Shown here: piece by piece, positions 1 through 6,081 of the stretch
Position numbering within the stretch: position 1 is the first letter of the stretch
How the letters are laid out: the number at the start of each line of letters is the position of its first letter
Assembly (NCBI GenBank): GCA_043822885.1
Contig: JBDRBI010000137.1
Location: forward strand, 1 to 10,852
Direction of reading: 5' to 3'
Length of the DNA stretch: 10,852 nt
From: Aadella sp043822885
Lineage (GTDB): Bacteria; Omnitrophota; Gorgyraeia; Tantalellales; Tantalellaceae
Made by a program: the position numbers and the translations under genes
The notes under the pieces: generated by a model
The model's input: the letters and a program-made list of their open reading frames with translations, nothing else
Told to the model about the DNA's origin: nothing
Databases searched by the model: none

Positions 1-1
1 T

Positions 2-778
2 GGATGTCCCGTTGATTGTTCTTATTGTTACCTGCAGACTTATAGCAACGCTCCGGGACTCATATTACCCGCCAATATAGAAGATTATTACAGCCGGATA
101 ACGGAACTTGATAATAAAGCTGTTGCCGGGATAAGGATCGGTACAGGTGAATTTACGGATTCTTTAGCTCTGGATAAGTATACTCGGTACGCATCCAAAC
201 TTATACCCTTTTTCAAGAACATGAAGAATTTAGTCCTCGAATTAAAGACTAAAATCGCCGATATCTCTCATGTGATACAGGAACAGCCGCATGAAAATGT
301 GGTTATTTCCTGGTCTATTAACACCAAAGAGATAAGTGATATGTACGAAAAAGGAGCTTCAAGTGTTAAGGGACGCATAAAAGCCGCGAAAGAAGCCGCA
401 AAAAAAGGATTTAAAATAGGATTTCACTTCGACCCCATCGTATTTTACCGCGAATGGGAGAAAGAATATGAAGATATAGTGAATTATTTATTCTCTTTTG
501 ATGAAATAAAAGAACAGACGGTATGGATAAGCCTGGGAAGTTTAAGGTATACTCCGGGCCTTAAACAGATAGCGGAGAAAAGGTTCGGGAAAAACACGAT
601 GTTCTATGAAGGAGAGTTTTTTGAAGATATAGACGGGAAGTTCAGGTACCCGGAACATTTACGTGTCAATATGTACAAAAAAATGAACAAGTGGATAAAA
701 AAATATAATAATTCATGCTGGGTATATCTGTGCATGGAACCGGAGAGCGTGTGGAATAAGGCGGGAGTGAAGGTTTAG
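2..778 (+). CDS. Radical SAM protein of the spore photoproduct lyase (SPL) family, 5'-truncated
   Basis: The reading frame is open from base 2; 258 residues are visible and the N-terminus lies outside the window. The fragment opens with GCPVDCSYCYLQTY, a CX3CX2C radical-SAM [4Fe-4S] motif (C2, C6, C9 of the fragment) in the form typical of SPL-like proteins. SPL-family blocks follow in order: IRIGTGEFTDSLALD (44-58), LELKTK, VVISWSIN, IGFHFDPIVFY, WISLGSLRY and a C-terminal VYLCMEPESVW. Family members are about 340 residues with the first cluster Cys near 90, so roughly 85-90 residues are missing. Known family chemistry is SAM cleavage to a 5'-deoxyadenosyl radical; SplB itself repairs spore photoproduct in DNA. 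This copy has no Cys between C9 and C239, so the Cys that donates hydrogen in Bacillus SplB (C141) appears absent, with GTGEF in its place. Nothing else here suggests sporulation. Family call is strong; substrate unknown. Confidence 0.9.
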   Translation, partial: GCPVDCSYCYLQTYSNAPGLILPANIEDYYSRITELDNKAVAGIRIGTGEFTDSLALDKYTRYASKLIPFFKNMKNLVLELKTKIADISHVIQEQPHENVVISWSINTKEISDMYEKGASSVKGRIKAAKEAAKKGFKIGFHFDPIVFYREWEKEYEDIVNYLFSFDEIKEQTVWISLGSLRYTPGLKQIAEKRFGKNTMFYEGEFFEDIDGKFRYPEHLRVNMYKKMNKWIKKYNNSCWVYLCMEPESVWNKAGVKV

Positions 779-780
779 AA

Positions 781-808
781 TAGACGATAGAGGGTAGAAG
801 GTAGAAAG
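781..808 (+). repeat. Heptad repeat tract TAGANNN, four units
   Basis: Four consecutive 7-nt units in exact register: tagacga, tagaggg, tagaagg, tagaaag. The tract begins two bases after the stop codon of the SPL-like gene. Because 7 is coprime with 3, TAG falls in all three forward frames within 21 bases. Bases 778-800 recur identically at 1738-1760, after the next gene. Confidence 0.8.
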
Positions 809-850
809 AGTCACCAGTCACCTAGTCACCAGGTCACCAGTTAAAGAGGT

Positions 851-885
851 TAGAAGATAGAGGATAGAGGATAGAAGTTAGAAAA
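851..885 (+). repeat. Heptad repeat tract TAGANNN, five units
   Basis: Five exact-register heptads: tagaaga, tagagga, tagagga, tagaagt, tagaaaa. It is the same word family as 781-808 but separated from it by the GTCACC tract. It is partly complementary to the inverted copy at 902-936. Confidence 0.75.
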
Positions 886-901
886 GAGGACAGGCAGAGT
901 T

Positions 902-936
902 TGATCTAACTTCTATCTTCTCGCGTCTCGTTTCTA
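902..936 (-). repeat. Heptad repeat tract TAGANNN, minus-strand orientation
   Basis: Read on the minus strand this is tagaaac, gagacgc, gagaaga, tagaagt, tagatca: five heptads in register, two with GAGA in place of TAGA. It lies opposite the 851-885 tract, so the two together form an imperfect inverted pair inside the larger 810/963 inverted repeat. Confidence 0.65.
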
Positions 937-1050
937 GTAACTGGTGACTAGGTGACTGGTGACTAGTGAGCAGTTAAAGGGTCTAGGATTGACCGATGTG
1001 CAAAGGTTCGGAAGGGAAAAATTAACGAGAGAGGAATAAACGGGAGGATC

Positions 1051-1743
1051 ATGAAAAGAAAATCTATTTTAAAATGCGGTTTAATTTTTTTAACACTTTA
1101 TTGTCTGTTGTGCCTAAGAACGTATAGCTATGGGGCCGATAATATAACACTTCCTAAGCCCGACAAAAAAGGAAATGTATCCGTCGAGGAAACGATAAAC
1201 ATGCGCAGATCATTAAGGTCATTTTCTTCTGAGGCCTTAACTCTTAAAGAAGTATCCCAGGTCTTATGGGCGGCAGGAGGCGAGACAGCTGATGGAATAA
1301 CAGGGCCTACCAGGTCTTATCCTTCAGCGAGGGCCATTTATCCTTTAGACATATATCTGGTGGCCGGGAACGTAGAGGGACTAAAAGAAGGTATCTATGA
1401 GTATGAATGGAAAGAACATATGCTGATCCCGGTGAAAGATGGAGACCATCGGGAGGAACTATCGCGGGCGGCAATGAATCAACAAATGATCGCTAAAGCA
1501 CCCGTTACCGTAGTGATACTCGCCCGTGAAGAAGAGGTCGAGAGCAGATATGGGGAGAAAGCGGCGATGCGGTACATTTCTATGGATGCCGGGCATCTGG
1601 GTCAGAATGTGCATTTGCAGACAGAAAGTTTAGGTCTGGGGACCGTGATGGTAGGGAGTTTTTCCGAAAAGGAAGTTAATAAGGTAATGGGGACAGAGAA
1701 AAAGATCCCCGTCTACATGATGCCGATAGGTAGGCGGGAATAG
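1051..1743 (+). CDS. SagB-type nitroreductase-fold flavoprotein with N-terminal signal peptide
   Basis: 230 residues. The ATG at 1051 is preceded by gggagg at 1042-1047. Residues 1-28 look like a Sec signal or anchor (KRKSILK, a hydrophobic run, then a plausible cut near SYG/AD). No lipobox is seen, since the Cys residues lack a preceding G/A/S. The remainder matches the SagB/ThcOx-type nitroreductase group: RRSLRSF (52-58, typical FMN-phosphate contact region), TRSYPSARAIYPLDIYL (87-103), APVTVVILA (150-158), DAGHLGQNVHLQTESLGLGTV (179-199) and a terminal PVYMMPIG (220-227). Such proteins bind FMN and oxidise or reduce small molecules or azoline peptides. No YcaO or other peptide-modification partner is in the window, so a role in RiPP synthesis is unsupported. 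Its TAG stop is the first codon of a heptad repeat. Family call firm; substrate unknown. Confidence 0.88.
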   Translation: MKRKSILKCGLIFLTLYCLLCLRTYSYGADNITLPKPDKKGNVSVEETINMRRSLRSFSSEALTLKEVSQVLWAAGGETADGITGPTRSYPSARAIYPLDIYLVAGNVEGLKEGIYEYEWKEHMLIPVKDGDHREELSRAAMNQQMIAKAPVTVVILAREEEVESRYGEKAAMRYISMDAGHLGQNVHLQTESLGLGTVMVGSFSEKEVNKVMGTEKKIPVYMMPIGRRE

Positions 1744-1789
1744 ACGATAGAGGGTAGAAGATAGAGGGTAGAAGGTAGAATGTAGGGGC
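1741..1789 (+). repeat. Heptad repeat tract TAGNNNN, seven units, overlapping the stop codon
   Basis: Seven units in exact register: tagacga, tagaggg, tagaaga, tagaggg, tagaagg, tagaatg, taggggc. The first TAG is the stop codon of the nitroreductase-like gene. The last unit runs in register into the GTAGGGG palindromic element. The tract differs from 781-808 mainly by a larger number of units. Confidence 0.8.
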
Positions 1790-1806
1790 GGACCCATGTG
1801 TCCGCC
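1782..1806. repeat. Palindromic repeat, GTAGGGG...CCGCC family, copy 1
   Basis: gtaggggcgga, then cccatgtg, then tccgcc. Arms ggcgga (1787-1792) and tccgcc (1801-1806) pair around an 8-nt loop. Related elements beginning GTAGRGG occur at 5933-5959 and 7228-7252 with different loops. Confidence 0.65.
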
Positions 1807-1809
1807 TAA

Positions 1810-1855
1810 TAGATGCGAGAAGGTAGAAAGAGTTTTAAGGATAGAGGTTAGAAAA
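1810..1855 (+). repeat. Degenerate heptad tract TAGANNN
   Basis: Units tagatgc, gagaagg and tagaaag (1810-1830), then an interruption, then tagaggt and tagaaaa (1842-1855). The 16 bases 1818-1833 are identical to 796-811. With 1741-1789 this fills most of the first part of the 300-base gap after the nitroreductase-like gene. Confidence 0.6.
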
Positions 1856-1888
1856 ATGTGAGGGATTTGAAGCTCAAACGTAGATAGC

Positions 1889-1917
1889 TTGGCAGAAATT
1901 TGGTATCTTGATATAAA
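1889..1917 (+). promoter_or_regulatory. Sigma70-type promoter for the YwqK/MORN-repeat gene
   Basis: TTGGCA (1889-1894) and TATAAA (1912-1917) are separated by 17 nt. TG one base upstream of the -10 box (1909-1910) gives an extended -10. Each hexamer differs from consensus by one base. Predicted transcription starts near 1924, leaving a leader of about 120 nt before the ATG at 2044. It is the best-formed promoter I see in the window. Confidence 0.6.
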
Positions 1918-2033
1918 ACTTTTGCTGAAGATTGAAATCCTTGTAAAATGCGCTATTTGACGTTAGAATATTTTCGGATCAAGCAGGATCCTTCCGTGAA
2001 AAGAAGAGGGAGTCAATATTGCAAGCAGAATAT

Positions 2034-2039
2034 AAGGAG
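2034..2039 (+). promoter_or_regulatory. Shine-Dalgarno site that fixes the start of the repeat protein
   Basis: aaggag lies four bases before the ATG at 2044. This supports 2044 over an in-frame ATG at 1948, which has no such site and would put 32 polar residues ahead of a clear signal peptide. Confidence 0.75.
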
Positions 2040-2043
2040 CAAT

Positions 2044-2592
2044 ATGAAAAAGATAATAACAGCAGCGATAGGCGTTATATGTATCTTAGGTCTAACCTCT
2101 AATGTTTATGCTGGGAATAATGAGTATGAATACTGGGATAACGGCAAGGTCAGAACGTGTACCAAATACGATGATACGGGTACAAAGGCAAACGTAGAAT
2201 ATTTCAGAACGGACGGATCCGTAGAACAGTTCATAAAATACGATGATAACGGTGAAAAAATAGCCGAAGCGAATTATTCATCAAGCGGCGAACTTGCGGC
2301 GGGGCCTGATGGCTGGGCCGCTATGATGTGGCAATATGAGGACGGCAACATGACCGCCGAAGGGTATTACGGAAGCGGCGGCCGGCTTAAAGAATATAAA
2401 ATGTATAACGCGTCCGGTGATCTGGTGGACAAAAAATACGTGGGTGATGACATAGACCCTTCGGAGGAATATGATCCTATGCCCACAGTATCCGGAGAGA
2501 CCAATGAATATTATGACTCCACCGGCCGTCCGGAAGGAGAGACAACCGCAGTCCCCGGCGGTGTCATTTTCCCAATGAGATGGAGAAGGTAA
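2044..2592 (+). CDS. Secreted protein with YwqK/MORN-variant repeats
   Basis: 182 residues. Residues 1-23 are a textbook signal peptide: MKK, hydrophobic core, cut after VYA. The mature part is a series of short aromatic/Gly repeats, for example YEYWDNGKVRT, VEYFRTDGSVEQFIKYDDNGEKIAE, YEDGNMTAEGYYGSGGRLKEYKMYNASGDLVD and NEYYDSTGRPEGE. This is the pattern of the MORN_2 / YwqK family, where repeats of the form Y-x-x-x-G-x-x-x-x form beta hairpins. The family is often labelled antitoxin, but no toxin partner is adjacent and an exported product does not fit that role. A short C-terminal GGVIFPMRWRR follows the repeats. It has its own promoter at 1889-1917. Likely a periplasmic or surface protein of unknown function. 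Confidence 0.75.
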   Translation: MKKIITAAIGVICILGLTSNVYAGNNEYEYWDNGKVRTCTKYDDTGTKANVEYFRTDGSVEQFIKYDDNGEKIAEANYSSSGELAAGPDGWAAMMWQYEDGNMTAEGYYGSGGRLKEYKMYNASGDLVDKKYVGDDIDPSEEYDPMPTVSGETNEYYDSTGRPEGETTAVPGGVIFPMRWRR

Positions 2593-2614
2593 GGGGCGGG
2601 GGCAGGCGAGGGAA

Positions 2615-2702
2615 GAGATTGCTTCACCCCTATCGGGGTTCGCAATGACAATTTTTCTCCGTCATTGCGAGGAGTGAGCGGAGCGAACGACGAAGCAATC
2701 TC
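2615..2702. repeat. Paired TCATTGCGAGGAG...GAAGCAATCTC palindromic repeats, head to head
   Basis: A minus-strand copy (2615-2649) faces a plus-strand copy (2661-2702). Arms gagattgcttc (2615-2625) and gaagcaatctc (2692-2702) are exact complements over 11 bases, and tcgcaatgac (2640-2649) with gtcattgcga (2661-2670) over 10. The whole can fold into one long hairpin. It fills the gap between the repeat protein and the PEGA gene, where it may act as a transcript barrier or 3'-end stabiliser. Confidence 0.75.
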
Positions 2703-2733
2703 ATAAAAATTAACTGATAACACGGGATAAACA

Positions 2734-4197
2734 ATGCAATTTTTACGAAAGATAATTTTTTACATTTGCGCAGCGGTATATGTGGTTATATGCCCTATAC
2801 TGATATTGTACGCTATAGGTTACATTTATGAACCCGGAATTACCGGCGGCGGGATAGTAAAGGCAGGTCTTATATCTCTTTCTACCGCGCCGGGAGGGGC
2901 CGATGTGTATGTAAATGACAAGCTATACGCGGAAAAGACCCCGACACTTATTCGCGAGCTCTTACCGAATGATTACGATATAACTCTCCGATTACCGGGA
3001 TACGACAATTGGCAGAAGACCGTTCATGTCAAAGAGGAAAAAGCCTCCGTATTTGATAAGGTCATTTTGATATCCTCCGAAAGAAAACAAAAAGAAACTT
3101 CGATCGGAAATTATGAGAATCTTATAACTTTATCCGGTACCGATATTGTGCTTCTTGACGGGGGAAAAGGTCTGGGAAGCATAAATGTGTACGATACTTC
3201 AAACGGTAAAGAGTGGCCCTTGGCCGAGGCAGAGTCACCTTTCGCTAAATATACTCCCGTTTCTTTTATAACTTCAGAGAACGACGATTCGTTCATTCTT
3301 CATACTTCTTCCGAGGGTGAGATAAAATATCTTTGGATAGAGTTAAACGAGAACAACAACACTATCAAAGACATAACTCCTTTTTTAAAAAAAGATACAT
3401 CAGACGTAAAATGGGTACAAGGAGATGATAGCTACATTTTTTCCATACAAAACGGGAACCTTACAAGAACAGACGCCGAAAGCGGGGCAGCTTATCCGGA
3501 GTACGTTAAGGGCGCCAGAGGGTACGGACTTTTTGGGAATGAGATATATGTTCTTAAGAGCGATAATGTTCTTGAAAGAATGAACCTGAATAAAGGCGGC
3601 CTTACGGTCATTCTTGATGATCCGCAAGTAGCAGATGTTGTATTTAAGAATGAAGGAAAGTACCGGATAAAGGTTCTTTCCCAGGATACTATTCTTTTTC
3701 TTTCGTCCGGAGGGGCTCTTTCGGCTAACAAACTCCCGTACATATTCGCGGATAAAGGGGTATTGGGAGTACAGCCGGATGATGAAAAGACAAGAGTGCT
3801 TTTCTGGACACATGCCAAAATTGGTATGATCGATCTTTCCACGGAAGAGACAGAAAATGTGGAGTTTGAAAAGGGCCCGGCTCTAACATGGATATATACC
3901 GGCGGAAACGGAATAAAACAGGTCTTCTGGGTTTATGATGATTCTCATATGCTTTTTGTTGACGGAAAAAATGTTCTTTTAGTTTCATTGGATCCTGAAG
4001 GAGATTATGACGTTAAGAATATCCTGACACTGAAAGACGGATCCGATGTTCTCTATTCGGAGAAGACAGGACAGCTCTATTTCATTCCGTCCGAGGGAAG
4101 TTCTCTTTTTAGTACGGAGATAGTGCCTGAGACGAGCGTTATACAATTGTCACGCGAGCAAGAAGAGAAGAAGAAGGAAGTTGATAATGGAATTTAG
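2734..4197 (+). CDS. Membrane-anchored PEGA-domain protein with beta-rich extracytoplasmic region
   Basis: 487 residues. A single membrane segment (about 6-29, IIFYICAAVYVVICPILILYA) is followed by an extracytoplasmic body. Residues about 43-112 form a PEGA-type domain: LISLSTAPGGADVYVNDK, TPTLIRELLPNDYDITLRLPGYDNWQKTV. PEGA domains are small beta modules of surface proteins. The remaining 375 residues are beta-rich with recurrent hydrophobic strands and DG/SG turns (SGTDIVLLDGGKG, WVQGDDSYIFSIQNGNLTR, TQVFWVYDDSHMLF-like blocks), consistent with a propeller-like fold; that is inference. The tail is charged (SREQEEKKKEVDNGI). The Shine-Dalgarno is weak (ggga at 2724-2727). The 3' end overlaps the GT2 gene by 11 nt, so the two are almost certainly co-translated and probably act together at the membrane. 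Confidence 0.8.
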   Translation: MQFLRKIIFYICAAVYVVICPILILYAIGYIYEPGITGGGIVKAGLISLSTAPGGADVYVNDKLYAEKTPTLIRELLPNDYDITLRLPGYDNWQKTVHVKEEKASVFDKVILISSERKQKETSIGNYENLITLSGTDIVLLDGGKGLGSINVYDTSNGKEWPLAEAESPFAKYTPVSFITSENDDSFILHTSSEGEIKYLWIELNENNNTIKDITPFLKKDTSDVKWVQGDDSYIFSIQNGNLTRTDAESGAAYPEYVKGARGYGLFGNEIYVLKSDNVLERMNLNKGGLTVILDDPQVADVVFKNEGKYRIKVLSQDTILFLSSGGALSANKLPYIFADKGVLGVQPDDEKTRVLFWTHAKIGMIDLSTEETENVEFEKGPALTWIYTGGNGIKQVFWVYDDSHMLFVDGKNVLLVSLDPEGDYDVKNILTLKDGSDVLYSEKTGQLYFIPSEGSSLFSTEIVPETSVIQLSREQEEKKKEVDNGI

Positions 4198-5830
4198 TTT
4201 TTCATCAGCGGGCCTTAAAGGACCGGAAAAAAAGGTCCAGAGATTTTTCGAGATCCTCCCGGGGTTCACCAGCTGGAGCATAATAATAGGGATGGTCTTC
4301 CTCTCTTTTTATAAACCGATCTTTTCCGCTATCGTGATCATAGCGTTCGATCTTTACTGGCTTATGAGACTGCTTTATATGACCCTTTTTCTTGTTTTGT
4401 CTTATACCCGTCTTTCTATGGAGAAAGAAACCGATTGGAGTGAAAGAGTAAAAGAACTTGATAATATAAAAGAATACCGGGGAACGCTTAAAGATAAAGG
4501 TTTACGCCTCGGACTGAAAGAAAAGATAGCGTTGGCTTTACATAAAAAAGAAACGGAAAAATTAAAAAATACTTACCAAAAAACTATTTCCTCCGAAGAT
4601 ATCTATCAGCTTGTTATTATCCCCGTAGTTAAAGAGACGCGGGAGATCATAGAACCCGGGATAAAAAGCATCGCGGAAAGTTCTTTCCCTCCCGAAAGAA
4701 TACTTGTAGTTATAGCCATGGAAGAAAGAGCTTCAGAAGAGGTAAAGGCCGAGACGAGAGCCATCATAGAGGATCATAAAAACAAATTCTTTGATCTCTT
4801 GGAAGTTGTGCATCCCGACGGCATTATAGGTGAAGCCAAGGTCAAGGGGGCCAATACAAGTTACGCCGCCGCAAGGGCCGCGGAATATTTAAAAGAAAAG
4901 AATATACCTTTTGAGAATGTGATCGCTTCCTGTTTTGACGCGGACACGGTGGTAGAGAAGGAGTATTTCGCGGGACTTACGTATTATTATCTGACGTTTC
5001 CCGAGAGAGAACGCGCCAGTTTCCAGCCGGTTCCGGTTTATAACAACAATATATGGGAGGCGCCCGGAATAACCAGAGTACTGGAAACGGGTTCTTCTTT
5101 TTTTCAGCTTATTGAATCCACAAGTCCGGAGAAACTCGTTACTTTTTCGAGCCATAGCATGAGTTTTAAAGCTTTAGTGGATATAGGATACTGGCCGGTG
5201 GATATGATCTCGGACGATTCGGCTATTTTCTGGAAAGCATTTGTTCATTATGACGGCGATTATCATGTCGTTCCCATGTATTTAACGCTTTCAATGGACG
5301 CGGTCGTCGCGGATTCGTGGTGGCAGACAGTGGTTAATGTTTATAAACAAAGACGGCGCTGGGCATGGGGAGTTGAGAATTTCCCCATACTTATGAGAGC
5401 GTTTCTTAAAAGCAAAAAAATACCTTTTTTTAAAAAAGCAAAACACGCGTTCAAACTATTCGAAGGACATATCGCTTGGACCACGTGGGCGTTTCTCCTG
5501 AGTATTATAGGATGGCTCCCGGCTATTTTCGCGACACGCGAGTTCTCTCACTCGGTGCTCTATTACAGCGCTCCGCGCATCGCCGGCACGATATTCCGTC
5601 TGGCGTCATTATCCATGATCGTGAGCATAATACTAAGTCTGTTCCTTTTGCCGAAAAGAAAGGAAAAAAATCCTATATTAAAAAGAATAGGGTATGCTTT
5701 CCAGTGGCTTCTGATCCCCTTTACGATAATCTTCCTAAGCGCCATCCCCGCTCTGGACGCGCAAACCCGGATGATGCTAGGAAAATACATGACATTCTGG
5801 GTCACGGATAAAAGTCGGGGGAAGAAGTAG
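4187..5830 (+). CDS. Multi-pass membrane glycosyltransferase, family GT2 (processive-type motifs)
   Basis: 547 residues from the ATG at 4187, with aaggaag at 4174-4180; a TTG two codons earlier is a weaker alternative. Order: two N-terminal membrane segments (about 30-76), a cytoplasmic GT-A domain, then three or so C-terminal segments (about 425-447, 465-488, 505-525). Visible GT2 motifs: FDAD (D251, D253, metal/nucleotide-sugar binding), SDDS (D343, D344, catalytic-base region) and QRRRW (Q388-W392), the QxxRW acceptor/translocation motif seen in cellulose- and hyaluronan-synthase-like enzymes. A processive polysaccharide synthase is plausible, but QxxRW also occurs in non-processive members and the sugar cannot be read from sequence. 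The start lies inside the end of the PEGA gene. GT2 assignment strong. Confidence 0.9.
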   Translation: MEFSFSSAGLKGPEKKVQRFFEILPGFTSWSIIIGMVFLSFYKPIFSAIVIIAFDLYWLMRLLYMTLFLVLSYTRLSMEKETDWSERVKELDNIKEYRGTLKDKGLRLGLKEKIALALHKKETEKLKNTYQKTISSEDIYQLVIIPVVKETREIIEPGIKSIAESSFPPERILVVIAMEERASEEVKAETRAIIEDHKNKFFDLLEVVHPDGIIGEAKVKGANTSYAAARAAEYLKEKNIPFENVIASCFDADTVVEKEYFAGLTYYYLTFPERERASFQPVPVYNNNIWEAPGITRVLETGSSFFQLIESTSPEKLVTFSSHSMSFKALVDIGYWPVDMISDDSAIFWKAFVHYDGDYHVVPMYLTLSMDAVVADSWWQTVVNVYKQRRRWAWGVENFPILMRAFLKSKKIPFFKKAKHAFKLFEGHIAWTTWAFLLSIIGWLPAIFATREFSHSVLYYSAPRIAGTIFRLASLSMIVSIILSLFLLPKRKEKNPILKRIGYAFQWLLIPFTIIFLSAIPALDAQTRMMLGKYMTFWVTDKSRGKK

Positions 5831-5832
5831 GA

Positions 5833-5874
5833 GGACGAAGGACGAGGGGTGAGGAACGAAGGACGAGGGACGAA
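5833..5874 (+). repeat. Heptad repeat tract GGACGAR, six units
   Basis: Six exact-register heptads: ggacgaa, ggacgag, gggtgag, gaacgaa, ggacgag, ggacgaa. It starts two bases after the stop of the GT2 gene. The period and position match the TAGANNN tracts, but the word is different. Confidence 0.8.
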
Positions 5875-5887
5875 GGCGTGCTCCCTT

Positions 5888-5925
5888 GTCATTGCGAGGA
5901 GCCCCGAAGGCGACGCGGCAATCTC
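5888..5925 (+). repeat. TCATTGCGAGGAG...CAATCTC palindromic repeat
   Basis: Starts gtcattgcgaggag and ends gacgcggcaatctc. Its flanking cccttg and both conserved blocks are shared with the copy at 7180-7220. A GTAGGGG-family element begins eight bases after its caatct block. Confidence 0.8.
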
Positions 5926-5932
5926 AAAAAAC

Positions 5933-5959
5933 GTAGGGGAGGTTCGCGAACCGCCCTAC
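5933..5959. repeat. Palindromic repeat, GTAGGGG family, copy 2
   Basis: gtagggg followed by ggttcgcgaacc (5941-5952), a perfect 12-bp palindrome, then gccctac (5953-5959) pairing back with the start. The element is nearly fully self-complementary. Confidence 0.7.
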
Positions 5960-5984
5960 TTCGTTCGCAATAATTTTGATTGGG

Positions 5985-6041
5985 TCCCGGATACCCTGTA
6001 CCAGGCGCGGTACAGGGTTCCGGGATGACGATTTTTATTTT
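5985..6041 (+). terminator. Two-part palindrome followed by a T-rich run; possible terminator of the PEGA-GT2 unit
   Basis: Outer arms tcccgg (5985-5990) and ccggga (6020-6025) enclose ccctgtacc (5994-6002) and ggtacaggg (6009-6017), a nine-pair stem with a 6-nt loop. A T-rich stretch, atttttattttt, follows within six bases. This could end transcription from the GT2 gene, but similar elements in such genomes are also dispersed palindromic repeats, and the T-run is not immediately at the stem base. Confidence 0.45.
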
Positions 6042-6046
6042 TAACT

Positions 6047-6074
6047 TTCACTATTCACTGTTCACTGTTCACAA
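6047..6074 (-). repeat. Heptad repeat tract TTCACTG, four units
   Basis: ttcacta, ttcactg, ttcactg, ttcacaa in exact register, ending seven bases before the glycosidase start codon. On the minus strand the unit reads cagtgaa, which carries TGA. Confidence 0.75.
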
Positions 6075-6081
6075 ACCTAAA

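Larger units (their letters stand above)
810..963. repeat. Perfect 23-bp inverted repeat built from GTCACC units
   Basis: Bases 810-832 are the exact reverse complement of 941-963. The left arm belongs to a tract of gtcacc units starting at 810, 817, 825 and 833 (spacing 7, 8, 8). The right side has ggtgac units at 943, 951 and 958. The 108 bases between the arms contain further nested complementarity: gatagaagtta at 870-880 with taacttctatc at 907-917. A transcript crossing this gap could fold into a long hairpin. Role unknown; it may limit read-through between the flanking genes. Confidence 0.8.

Noticed and set aside
989..1017. Promoter for the nitroreductase-like gene from TTGACC at 989-994
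   Set aside because: At 16-18 nt downstream there is only a G-rich aaggga; no acceptable -10 box.
1051..1743. Nitroreductase-like protein as part of a RiPP (azoline-oxidase) cluster
   Set aside because: SagB-type similarity alone is not enough; no YcaO cyclodehydratase, leader peptide or transporter is adjacent in the window.
781..1855. CRISPR array
   Set aside because: The repeats are 7-8 nt degenerate tandem units without spacers of regular length, and no cas gene is present.
1948..2043. N-terminal extension of the YwqK/MORN protein (32 codons)
   Set aside because: No Shine-Dalgarno before 1948, polar extension ahead of a clean signal peptide, and a good aaggag before 2044.
2511..2723. 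70-codon minus-strand frame between the repeat protein and the PEGA gene
   Set aside because: It spans the palindromic repeat and the 3' end of the upstream gene; the translation is explained by the repeat sequence.
3400..3988. Three overlapping minus-strand open frames opposite the PEGA gene
   Set aside because: Shadow frames: low-complexity basic translations with no start signals, opposite a well-supported plus-strand gene.
5476..5811. 111-codon plus-strand frame inside the GT2 gene
   Set aside because: Out of frame with a conserved membrane region of the GT2 protein; His/Arg-rich translation with no family likeness.
5980..6081. N-terminal extension of the glycosidase (34 codons)
   Set aside because: It would translate the 5985-6025 palindrome and the TTCACTG heptads and would bury the signal peptide. 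The ATG at 6082 is preferred.
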